Assembly: GCA_036346275.1 (NCBI GenBank)
Contig: CM070725.1
Coordinates: 19,086,216-19,150,215, forward strand
DNA length: 64,000 nucleotides
Reading direction: 5' to 3'
From: Otatea glauca
Lineage: Eukaryota > Streptophyta > Magnoliopsida > Poales > Poaceae
Of this stretch, positions 35,704-46,175 are shown piece after piece. Below the pieces are notes generated by a model, which saw only the letters and a list, made by a program, of their open reading frames with translations, made no database searches and had not been told where the DNA came from. The position numbers and the translations under genes are program-made. The stretch's first letter is position 1. The number at the start of each line of letters is the position of its first letter.

Positions 35704-35879
35704 TGTTGCCACCTTCTTCCCCGACACTAGCCATCATCGTCGCACCATCTCTAACCACCTCTAGCCACCCACACCCGGCTGCACCGGTGAGCTTATGACA
35801 TTCGTCGCATTGCTTTTGCGCGCGCCACCGGCAGCAAAACATCATCTAGGCCCTCGAGCAAAGGAAGCACTAGGTTGTC

Positions 35880-36192
35880 GCTGAGATTATTCGCAGAGTC
35901 GACTGTACGCTTCACCATCTGCAGTTATAGCTTTGGTCTCGTTGTCCTACTTGTCCAAGTAGAACTTTGATGCATTCCTGAACAATGTACATGAACAACA
36001 AACACAAATGTTCAGGCAACTTTGCTCTCTAAAAGTTTTATATCGAGTCTTGAAGCAGAATAGCACGTGTAACAAATTGTTGAACATTGAGTTTGTTGTT
36101 GATGCATAGTGTTCATGGCAGAATAGAATGAAGATATAGTTGGCAGAATATCTTTGAGGTAAACTGTATTGATAGCATAATACTTTTTGTGG

Positions 36193-36228
<36 letters not shown>

Positions 36229-36750
36229 ATTGCAAAGCGGAAACAGACTGGAGACGTAAACTAGGGAAAAAGCGATATTTTTGTCTCTGGGTGTACCCAG
36301 ACAAGAATACAAAATGTTCGCTGTGAGATGTAAATCAAACAAACAGCAGCATATTTGCCAACTAGCTAAGTTCGTATTCTGTCTTCGTGGTGTGTTGAAT
36401 CTTGAGCTTGCAATGCTCGTGGTACACGTATAACGTCTATAACGAAATGAAGCCAGAGCTGACTCAAATAATTTCCATCTGGGGTGCATCATTACAGTGA
36501 AAACTGCGAAAAGAAAAACAAACTATTGGTGTAGAGATGCCAGATATTAGTTGCTACATCAGAAATCTTTCTCACAAACTATTAGCTAGTTTTTCTTATA
36601 CCTTTCTATTGCTGGTTACCCTTTTAATTGGTAATCACCATGGTTCTCGACGTTTAGTACCTCTGTATGAAGCTGTCAAGCTCTGTGCCAAAGCAGTCAT
36701 GCATATACAGACTGCGAAGGGCGAACAGAATGCAAATGTGGCCATTCTAC
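35880..36750. other. 3' flank of the coiled-coil gene; AT microsatellite
   Basis: No recognised gene. An (AT)n microsatellite of about 31 bp is at 36196-36226. Confidence 0.5.
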
Positions 36751-36759
36751 ACAATAGTT

Positions 36760-39700
36760 TTAACTTATATCCATGGGTTTCCCACCTAATTCTACCTTGT
36801 ACTCCAGTCCACAACAGCATTTAACAGGATCAGAAACCCCCTGCAGGGAAAACAAATGTTCAGCTTATCACTATTGCTCAAAGTAGTTTCACGTATGCCA
36901 TTATCTTTCAGTAGCCATGAGAAAAGCAAACAAAATATTTCTGAACTGCTTTAATCATGATGTGGCAACCAAACTACACAGCATCAGCGAAGTACCTTCA
37001 TTTCATTAATCCTTTCTTCAAGAGACTGGAAGTACTCAACTTCTTCAGCTTTATCACCTTGTAGAGCTTTGTATTCCTCCTTTAAGGATTTCATATCCAT
37101 CTGCTGTAGTGCAGCCTGCAAGCACCAGGATGATACAACGACAAATGAGAACTAAAAACAATGTTTGAATGGTAAAAGATCATGTTAAACTTACAGGAAA
37201 GCCAGCAATTATGTTTTTCTCTTGCTCTAGGATCTCCTTACTCTGCAATGTAAAGACTTAATCTGTTAGTTTCACTCAGAAACAGCCAATGTTACAGGTT
37301 GACAGATGTAAGCCCATAAGAGTGTCAGAATTGGAATACTTTGCTCATTTCTAAAAGAAGCCCTGATCTTTTTGCTTTGATATCTTCCATCTTAAGGTGA
37401 GCTGACTCCAGTTGAATCCTGAGCTCCCCTTGCTTTTTTCTAACGTCACTTTCCTGTTTGTTAGCAACAAGCACATCACAATTTGGACTCTCTTTTTTTT
37501 TTTGGAGGGGGGGTTGTTCTGAAAGGAATCTAACCAGGCTCCCATCTGAGTTAACCATTCCATGCCTCTCCCCTTCAGGTGAAGTTATAAATTATTCAGT
37601 ATAAAACTTGACAAGGAATTTCTTTGTTATCTAATGTTGCACTAAGACATGCTAAAGGCCAGATCCTGATAGGGACATAACACAATGCAAAAATCACAAA
37701 TTTAATTACCACAATAACATTTTTCAAATAGAAGATGAATAAATATGGGCACAACAAACTTCCAACATATGGAAGTTTACCAACATGGATACAAAAAAGT
37801 CCATAAGATACTTAAGGCAATAGGAAAAACAACATATGGAAGGGCACTATTTATTCCCCTATTCAGAAGAATCCATACCTTTCATGAAGCTTTGCTTGCT
37901 CTGAGATGCTTCAACCTGCATGTGTACATTGCAACACTGATTAAACCATTGATTCATAAGTAACAAGACATTAAAACAGTAAAATGCCTGTAAGGGTGTT
38001 CAGGTGAGTTTGTTGGACTACTAAATAATCCATATGCTCAAAAAACTTGAACAGAACATGTTGAATATCAAATAAAAAATGTCTACTAAAATTTAAAGTA
38101 ACTTGATAGATTGTCAAAATACTCCTGAACTACCTCTGTTTCACGCAAGATTTGGGTTACCATGAATAAAAGTGCACCCAGTAGGTAAGTGGTTCTGATG
38201 CTTGAATCAATTTTACTTTGAAGTAACTAGTTGCCATTTGGGTACAGAAACACTGTAGTAACTGACCAGCTACTGGTATTCCTTAATGGGAGCATGAATT
38301 TATTCCCAGCATCTTACATATAGCATAATTGATGAACTGGATTTATGAACAAACCACGCTATTGAAAATGTTTTTCTGCTCTTCATCACTTCATTGATGT
38401 AACTGGTTACTTCCAGGACTTCGAGAGGATTGGTCAATTTTTGGAAGAGTTATGTTCGAATTTGGGCTAGGATGTGGCTCATGCCAGTCATTAGTCATCA
38501 CCAACTGGCCAGAAACAAGTATCATATTTGACAAAAACCATAAGTAAACAGTAATAGAACTTATTATACTCATTTGCATAAATTAGAATAACGGCAGATA
38601 TAAGTTCTTGATGCCAAAAAGTTTATTCATGGTAAGGAAGCAAAACGAGTTTTTTTATGGGACTCAAAGGCTTACAGTTGGCTCTAGTGTAATCATCTTA
38701 TTCTTAAATGAACCAAGCCATTCCTGTGAAGTGAAGAATGCAAAGAGTTAAGGCAATGACATTGATAGCTGGATAGTCTTCCTGATGAGAAATAATATTA
38801 ATCAGAAAAGACAAAAAAGGAATAAATGAAAATATTAACCTGTTGCTCTTGTAGTTTGACAGTCAAATTTTCCATTGTCTTTGTGTAGAACAATCTGTGA
38901 TGAGAAAACATAATATTTGTGTAAGTTACAACTTACAGTACATTCTTTTGAGAGCTCAGAGCTATACCTTTTCTCATTGAGTTTGCAGAAGTAGAAAACA
39001 TAAGGTTTGTGTAAGTTACAACTTACAGTGAGCTATACCTTTTCTCATTGAGCTTTGCAGAAGAACTTGCGATTTCCTGATGAAGGAGCTCCAAGGTCTG
39101 CAAATCATAAAGGGCGAATAAAGTTAGAAATCCGAATCAACTCAAAACTAATGTCTGACATAATTTAAAAATCAATTCACAGAAATCCATGCTAAAATAA
39201 GTTCCAGGGGTGCAGAATAACTTAAAATTATTCTCTGGTAACACGAGAAAGGCTAGATATTAAGCATTTGTGAAAATATTAGACAAGATGAAAATATTAG
39301 GAAAGGTCTTATCAAAACATTTTCAGATAGTGCCAAATAGCATGTCCCTTTAAAGTTTAAAGAACTTCATGTCTCAAATGCAAGGCCAGTAAATAGTGTT
39401 TATTGAGATGAAAAAAAATATGAAATTTTGATGTAAACATTACTCTTACAAAAGGTTAATCTCGGAGAACCATCTCACTTGTATGATATGGATTTGCATA
39501 AGCAAAATCAATGGGACATTTAATTTTGTTCACAATAACTAGCATAAGTACAGCAGTTATTAATACCAGTACTTCATTCAGCATATTCGTTCAGATAAGA
39601 TGGAACACGAAGCACATCGAGTAAAAGGGAGTTGAGTTTTTAAAAAGGAACTCACTACAGAAAATACTTGTTTATCAACACAATGCACTAAAGAAAAGCA

Positions 39701-41668
39701 ACATTAATCAATTTTGTATCCATTTGTTTGTAATGGAAGCATGGAACAACATATTGCACATTCGCATTGGTAACATCCATTAAGCAATTCACGACTGCTA
39801 ATATTTATTTGCAAGAAGAAGCAAATTGACTAAACAGAACCTGAGGTGTCAAGACAGAATTGCTCCACACGATATTCGCACAAATGATCCTGAGATCCAT
39901 ATTTCCGAGGGTCACGTTTTAATTGAAAATTGCTATGAACTTCAACTTAACAAACACAAGAGGTGTTCATGTACGGATACTGACACACTGGCGCATTCAA
40001 TTCAGATAATCAGATTGACTAAACCTGTTCACAGGCAGATTTATCAAATAGATGTAGCACTCTTGGGGTTAGGAATGATTAAGACGTTGTATGGCTAACA
40101 GTGGGCCCAAGTATGGACTATGGAGGATCCCCTAGTGCCTCTGCTCCTGGTAATGTTATTAGCTTTAATGAGTTATTTAGCAGCTAAATCACAGCAATAT
40201 GTAATGCAAGCATGTTTTTATGGCATTAAACTGAAATGCTTACTGAAAAGAGCGATAACCATTAAACACTTCAAGATCATGATTATATTTCAAAGGTAAT
40301 GAAACTTTTCAATTATCTGTTTATCATTCTAAAGGCTGAAGAAAACACAAAGTGAAAATGATCTGAGTTGTCACAAGTCATATATTTAGTATGGGATTTA
40401 ATCTTTAACTAAAAAAAATCTTACTTCAAGATTCAAAAATCATGTAGAGTATCATGTCATGAAGTTTTTAAGATGGCAACCCTGACACAATCAATCATGT
40501 CAAAATATCAAGAAGATCAGTTAATGCTTTCAGATAATTTAGACCAATAGTAACAGCTGTATCTACCATATTCTGGTTTGTGACCCGTGATACTTATGAA
40601 TCACAGAATAACCAACTTTTTACCACTGTCACAAACTACTACTTCTGTAGCCTTTGATTTTTACTGGCTGTTATACTGCTGATTAGAGGACATACCGTTT
40701 GGAATGCCAAATGGCAACATTAAACATGGCAAGTTCTACTGTTCTGTAACCCAACCGAAAGGCAATGAAGTACCGGATTGAACATTCAATTGTGAAAAGC
40801 AAGAAATTCATCCAAATGGGACAAGATTCCTACTTCCATGACAAATCAAGGAACAACCAGCCTCAACAAAATCGTCACTCTCTTAACTACTGGTCTCAAA
40901 CAACATTTAATTGTTTACCAACAATGTTCATTGTTTACCAACAATGTTCATGTGCCTGGTTTCCTGTCCTCTTTGGATTATTAACTATTCCGCTTGCTTG
41001 CTTCCATCCACGATGGTCAAAATGGTTACCACACTTCCACAAAATCCTCACCGTTTCCTCACTAAATGCGGTATTTTCATCACATTTTCCATTCTCCACC
41101 AGTCTAGAATAAATAACGATCGCAACGGTTACATACACGCACTTAGTGAGTACTGGAATAAACAATTTCATGTCCTCACCTGCTTCAGCGTGGCACATTC
41201 GACCTCCAGCTCGGCGATCCTGCCCTTCTTCTCGGCCATCTCCACGTAAACCCGCTCCCTCGCCTTCGCCAGCTGCTCGGCCTCCTCGCTCACCTGCTTC
41301 GCTTGCGACCTCACTGCCCAAAACCCCAGCGTAAGGACAGTGTTAACCGAGCAAGGAGGAGAAATCAGGGGCAGCGAACCAAGAGGGAGGAAAGCTAGAA
41401 GAACCTTGGGCGATGTCGGCGTCGTGGGCGTCGATGGCCGTGCGCTGCCGCTGCTCCTCCGCCGACCGCTTCGCCGCCTCCTCCTCCAGATCTGCAGCCC
41501 ACCGCCACCGACATCACCGCCGGCGGCGGCGGAACAATCAGACCGAGTTGCGGGGGGGTGGAATGGCACGGGGGCTTACGGTTATATTCGGTTGGAGGGT
41601 TTGGGATCGAAGGACGCACCGTTCATGTAGGAGCGGAGCGTCTTCATGTTTGCCAGGTACTCCTCCAT
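36760..41668 (-). CDS. Coiled-coil protein, possible SPC25-like kinetochore subunit
   Basis: Eleven coding exons on the minus strand: 41668-41620 (ATG, MEEYLANMKTLRSYMN), 41491-41405, 41313-41180, 39097-39039, 38894-38840, 38723-38676, 37915-37879, an exon 8 ending at 37340, 37242-37195, 37115-36996 and 36840-36760 (TAA). All mapped introns are GT-AG and phases agree except around exon 8. Its 5' edge is unclear: candidates are 37453 or about 37575, with a poly-A/poly-C stretch between. The product is about 280-320 residues, Glu/Lys/Gln-rich and helical, with heptad-like runs (LEEEAAKRSAEEQRQRTAI, AEQLAKARERVYVEMAEKK, LQQMDMKSLKEEYKALQ) and a short Cys-containing tail (CCCGLEYKVELGG). Length and coiled-coil build resemble the plant protein annotated as SPC25, but I did not identify the globular SPC25 domain, so the name is tentative. 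Confidence 0.75.
38902..39060 (-). repeat. Tandem duplication covering an exon end and splice donor
   Basis: GTGTAAGTTACAACTTACAG and the following GCTATACCTTTTCTCATTGA occur twice, at about 38920-38990 and 39008-39060. The second copy is the true exon 4 end with donor AAAAG|GTATAGCTC at 39039/39038. The first copy duplicates the exon end and an identical donor about 70 bp downstream in the intron. Confidence 0.85.
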
Positions 41669-41699
41669 GGCTGGCAGGACGGAGTGGCGGACCCTGCCG

Positions 41700-42780
41700 G
41701 ATTGAAGACGAGGAGGAGGTGGAGATGGGCGGAGGAGAGAAGGGAGCGAGTGTTCAAGGAGCTCTAGATGTTTCCGCTCGAAATTGCTGGGGCGTGCAGT
41801 AGTAATAGAGGAAGAAGTGGGGTTTACGACTTTGCGGGGTTTATAGGCCTGCCAATCTTATTAAAATTTAGTATTAGTAAAATTTGGTCACCAAATTAAC
41901 TGCCAATGTTTTGGCTAAAGATTGGTAAAAAAATAAACTAGGAAACCGTAGAAGAAGAAAACTTACCAAAATTTTGTAGAATACTAAATACTTACCAAAT
42001 TTGATCAGCGTTATCAAAATTTAGTAAGGTAAGTATTGATAACCATTGGAAGCCAACCAAATAGACTCACAACTCGAAATTTTAGTAAGAACTTAGAATT
42101 TCAGTTAAAATTCGGATGAAATTCAAAAAGAAAATTTGAAATTCGGTAATTTTGAGACCACGAAAACCGAAATCTCGGGCGAAATTGCCGAAATTTCGGC
42201 AATTTTCAACCTAGGGTGAAATAGTATCCAAAGACTAAAAAAATTATAAAATATATAAAAATTATGCAAATATTTATCTACATTTTCTATATGTTTGAAC
42301 GTAAAATATTAAGTATTTGCACGTAAAGACCTAAAAACGTTGCAAAAATCAAATTTTTACTATCATGACAGAGGGTTCAGCAGCTTGTGCGATAGTAAAA
42401 TCAAATTCTACAACCCTGGTATGATAGTAAAATCTATATATATGGATAGTAAAATCCAAGTTAGGGTTTAGGGCGAAATATAATTTAAGGTTGAAATCCA
42501 AGTTAGGTTTTAGGATCAGAGTTATATAATTTGTATATGTATTTTTTTTTCAAACTTTTCACATGTATTCCTTGTAAAAAGAATTACAATTCTCCACAAA
42601 AAAAATCGGTGCGAAATCCGATCCAAAAAATATGCAAACCGATCCAAAAAATGAAATATTAGCGCAAAATACTGTAGCAACCCTTACTTTTCAATTATTT
42701 TTTCATTCCGCCAGGATTTTGAATCTCGACCCCAAGCAAAATCTAAAATTTCGCCGAGATTTGAAAACCTGTCCATACCT
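41700..42780. other. Upstream region of the coiled-coil gene; AT-rich, transposon-like
   Basis: The segment next to the ATG would be promoter and 5' leader of the minus-strand gene. Beyond about 41850 the sequence is AT-rich with GAAATTTCGG-type words (42110-42200 and 42725-42765) typical of decayed DNA transposons. No gene is seen. Confidence 0.4.
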
Positions 42781-43220
42781 ATGAAGAAACCTTATATCTA
42801 AGGTTACATGGTTAATACCAGAAATATTTTTGGTTTGTTTTGATCTATAAATAAAACTTTTTATTGTAATGTGTGTCTTCTATTTTGTTTATGTTTGTGT
42901 GATTGATCCACGCATCGACACCACGACAACTACTGAATTCTCAACACATTATCAGCTTCAATTGCGCTTGAATCTGGATATTTTGTTCTATACGCTTTGT
43001 GATGCGGATAAGTTGAGATTTATAAGTGATCGTTCAACATATACATTATATACATTGTGTGGCTGTTTAATTAAATAGATTATTCAAAACATACTAAACA
43101 ATATAACAACTGATGAAAAATATATATACTATGCATATATATTGCTTCCCTTATTCAACGTGTTTTCAGATATCAAAAGTCGATGACGGTTTCTTTTAAA
43201 AAAGGGGAGGATGATGCGGA
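42780..43220 (+). mobile_element. Small LTR-retrotransposon remnant (PBS and PPT only)
   Basis: A leader with TATA-like CTATAAATAAAACT (42845) is followed by AACACATTATCAGC (about 42940-42955), a primer-site motif of some Copia families. About 250 bp later comes the purine tract AAAAAAGGGGAGGATGATG (43198-43216). This suggests a non-autonomous element with almost no internal region. Matching LTRs were not confirmed. Confidence 0.3.
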
Positions 43221-43494
43221 TATAACCACACTTAACACTTTTCAATTAAATAAAATATTTGATTAGAAAGAACTATTGAGTCATATTAAATATTGCCATG
43301 TAAACTCTAATTTAATTGGATCTTTATTTTTTTATATTTGGAGATGCAAAGCTAATATTTTATTTAATTATATATAAGTCTATCTATCATCTGTACAAAT
43401 TTAAAGTAAAGATGCGTTTAAAATGTCAGGAAGATAGAAGTGTTGTATGTCAGAAAAACAGTATGCTTTGTATATTAAATCCCCAAGGATTCTA

Positions 43495-43720
43495 GCTCTC
43501 CCGCGCGTCCACGTCGATTTTTCACCATGGCCACTTCGCGGCACGCCGCGTCGCCCATTTGCGCCCGCCGTTGGATGGCTTAAGTATTTTGTTTAGCTCG
43601 TTTGATAGCTGAGGCGCCGTAGCGCGATGGAAAGCCTTCTCCGTGCGAACGACTTGGCCTGGCTTCGAGTCCCGGGCGCACACGCGTGTCGGCTGAGCGA
43701 TTTTTTCCGCGCGACGTGTG
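43495..43720 (+). repeat. Second copy of the tRNA-headed GC-rich repeat
   Basis: CGCGTCCACGTCG, GCCGCGTCGCCC, AAGTATTTTGTT (43582-43593) and a tRNA-like segment appear in the same order as in the copy around 31880-33280. The tRNA-like part has box A TAGCGCGATGG (43620-43630) and box B GGCTTCGAGTCCC (43661-43673). Confidence 0.55.
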
Positions 43721-43759
43721 GTAAGGACACGTGTCATGGCCGTGCGTAGGGTCGGTTTT

Positions 43760-44190
43760 TTTACGGAAAGGTCCCCAATAATTCCAAAAAATATGCGCAG
43801 GTCCATTTTTTGCAAAAAAAACCCCTCAATAAAACCGAAATTCGACTTTTTTGGGAAAAGGGCCCTAAAAATTTTTAAATTACGTACAGGACCGCAAAAA
43901 ATCCGGAATTCTCCCTTTTTGTTAAAAGGTCCCCCAAAATTTTTAGAATTACGTAAAAGCCCCCCCTCCAAATACAAGATTCGCCTTTTTTTTAGAAAAG
44001 GCCCTCAAAATTTTGAAAATTACATATAGATCCTTTTCCCGAGAAGACCAAAAAAATGAAAAGACACTTGAAAATTTGAGAAATTACGTATAGACCACTT
44101 TTCCCCGAAAACACATACAAAAAATCTGGATTTTGCAGGCTTTTTTGTAAAGAAAAACCCAAAAAATTCTAAAATTGTAGGAAGACCCTT
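43760..44190. repeat. Degenerate tandem array, unit about 65-75 bp
   Basis: About six units repeat a pattern of AAATTCGCCTTTTTT, AAAAGGCCCCCAAAATTTT, AAATTACGTATAGACC, each diverged. The array follows directly after the tRNA-like segment and may be the body of that repeat. Confidence 0.75.
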
Positions 44191-44295
44191 AGAGATTATT
44201 CTATTGATGCGTGGGCGCGTTGCGGCTGACGCGTGGGCGACGCGCCACGCATCTAGTCATTGTGAAAATCCCATCGAGCAGGTCAATGAATGAAT

Positions 44296-44296
<1 letters not shown>

Positions 44297-44327
<31 letters not shown>

Positions 44328-44328
44328 T
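44297..44328. repeat. (ATT)n microsatellite
   Basis: About ten consecutive ATT units. Confidence 0.95.
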
Positions 44329-44989
44329 TCTATATTTCGTGGTCGGTCGACAAAGAAATAAAGGCTAGAAGATTTACATGCTACATGAGCCCACGTGTCA
44401 GTACATGACCCCATATGCCATATTTATGCCTCACCACACATGAAAACTATGTGCGCAATAGGCTCGTGTAGTCTCAGGCACACGGGTCGGCCCGCTGGGC
44501 GGCCAGAGCACGCAGGCACCAAGACGGCCAAAGCCCGCCCAAGACGTAGCGGCCGCCGCCGCGTCTTACCGTTATCAGACATCGGCCGCGCCGCCCAAAA
44601 CCCGAGCACGACGGCAGACGGCCAAGACGCCCGTTGGCTGCGTGTCGTGCTAGCCCTACCGGAAAGAGACGCCGCCATGCAGACCGCCTCGCCTCGCCGC
44701 GCCCGCCTGCCGCCGCTCAGCGCTGTCATGCCGCGCGCCGCCTCGCGCTCCGCGCGCCGCCGCCGCGCGCCGCCGTGAGAGGAGGGCAACCGCGGCCGGG
44801 GGGTGGCGCGCGACCACCCGCAACCGCGCCGCCGCTGCGTGGTTACCTGAAAGCCGCGCCACGCGCGCTGCCGGCCGCGCGCGCGCGCTGGCCTCGCCGC
44901 GCTCGTAGCCGCGCGCCGCCTCGCCTCGCGCATCGTCATCGCCGCGCGCGCCGCGCCGTGTGGCGGTGTCTTCTTGGTCGCCCGCGCCA

Positions 44990-45480
44990 TGGCCGAGCCG
45001 AGGAGAGAAGAAGTGAGCGAGGAGAGGAAGCGAGGAGGAGCGAGGCGAGGGCGGGCGGGGAAGCGAGCCGGCGAGGAAGAGAGAGAGGAGGCGGGCGGGG
45101 GGGCCGGCGAGGCGGCTTGCATGGGAAGCGAGCGGCGAGGAGTCGGGCGAGGCGGGCGGGCGGGAGGGCGAGGCCGGGCAAGAAGCGGGCGAGGCGATCG
45201 CGGGGCCGGCGGGCGAGGAGCGGCGAGGCGGTGGCAGGGCGAGGCGAGGATGACGACGGGAGCCGGCGAGACGGGCGGGCGGGAGAAGCGAGGCGGGGAC
45301 GACGGGAGCCGGGCGAGACGGGCAGGGAGAAGCGAGGGGGGCGGGAAGCGAGGAGCGCGGGCCCGAGGAGAGAAAGCGCGCTGGGAAAAAGAAGGGCAGG
45401 CCAGGCGCGGGAAAAAAAGAAGGGGGTATTGCGCGCGTGGGGAAAAAGTGAGAGAGAGAGAGAGAGAGAGAGGTCCGGTG
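44990..45480 (+). other. Purine-rich, GC-rich block in the hAT 5' region
   Basis: The plus strand is dominated by G and A with GCG/GGC words, ending in a (GA)n run (45451-45472). Open frames here, including a 469-codon minus frame from 45833, are products of biased composition. The position, upstream of the transposase, suggests a leader or promoter region. Confidence 0.6.
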
Positions 45481-45539
45481 GGTGAAAAGACAAAGCAAGA
45501 GCGAACGCGTGATTGAAAATTTGAAACAGAGCACGCTCG

Positions 45540-45910
45540 TTGCGTAGTCGCGTGAAAAGTGATCAAAGACGGGAATAAAGGTGATTGAAATAAAGGTACT
45601 TTTAATTTTTGAATGCATGGAGTCCGCGTGAGAAAATTTGAAACGGAGGAAGGAGCGTTGAGCGCGTAGCTACGCATCGTGAAAAAGTGGATCAAAGAAG
45701 TGATGAAAGACGGGAATAAAGGTGATTGAAATAAAGGTACTTTTAATTTTTGAATGCATGCATCCAGCGAGAAAATTTGAAACGGAGGAAGGAGCGTTCG
45801 CGCGTAGCTACGCATCGTGAAAAAGTGGATCAAAGAAGTGATGAAAGACGGGAATAAAGGTGATTGAAATAAAGGTACTTTTAATTTTTCAATGCATGCA
45901 ATCGCGCGAT
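45540..45910. repeat. Tandem repeat, period 138-141 bp, about 2.7 copies
   Basis: GACGGGAATAAAGGTGATTG starts at 45568, 45709 and 45847. It is followed each time by AAATAAAGGTACTTTTAATT and preceded by a CGCGTAGCTACGCATCGTG palindrome-like word. The copies are nearly identical. Confidence 0.92.
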
Positions 45911-46175
45911 TGAAAATTTGAATGAACCGGTAGCAATAAAAGCGCTGGCTATAAAAATCTATCTAGCGGTCATTATTACGCATTTAAGCACCCAAAACAT
46001 TCTTTCTCTCCGAGTTAACCACACACGTTCTCTCTTTGTTCGCTCTCTATTTACTTTCTAGTTTTGCTCTCGCTGTGAAATAAAATGTTTCGCAAAAAAA
46101 AAAAGAGAGAGCACGCCGCGCCTCCTAGTCCCCTCGTCAGATCAAGAGATCGATCCACGCCAACTCTCCCCAAAG

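Noticed and set aside
44424..45833. A 469-codon open frame on the minus strand, Pro/Ser/Arg-rich, with further long frames on both strands in the same block.
   Set aside because: Open frames occur in several frames at once because the DNA is GC-rich and strongly strand-biased. No domain or periodicity is visible, and the block lies inside a hAT element.
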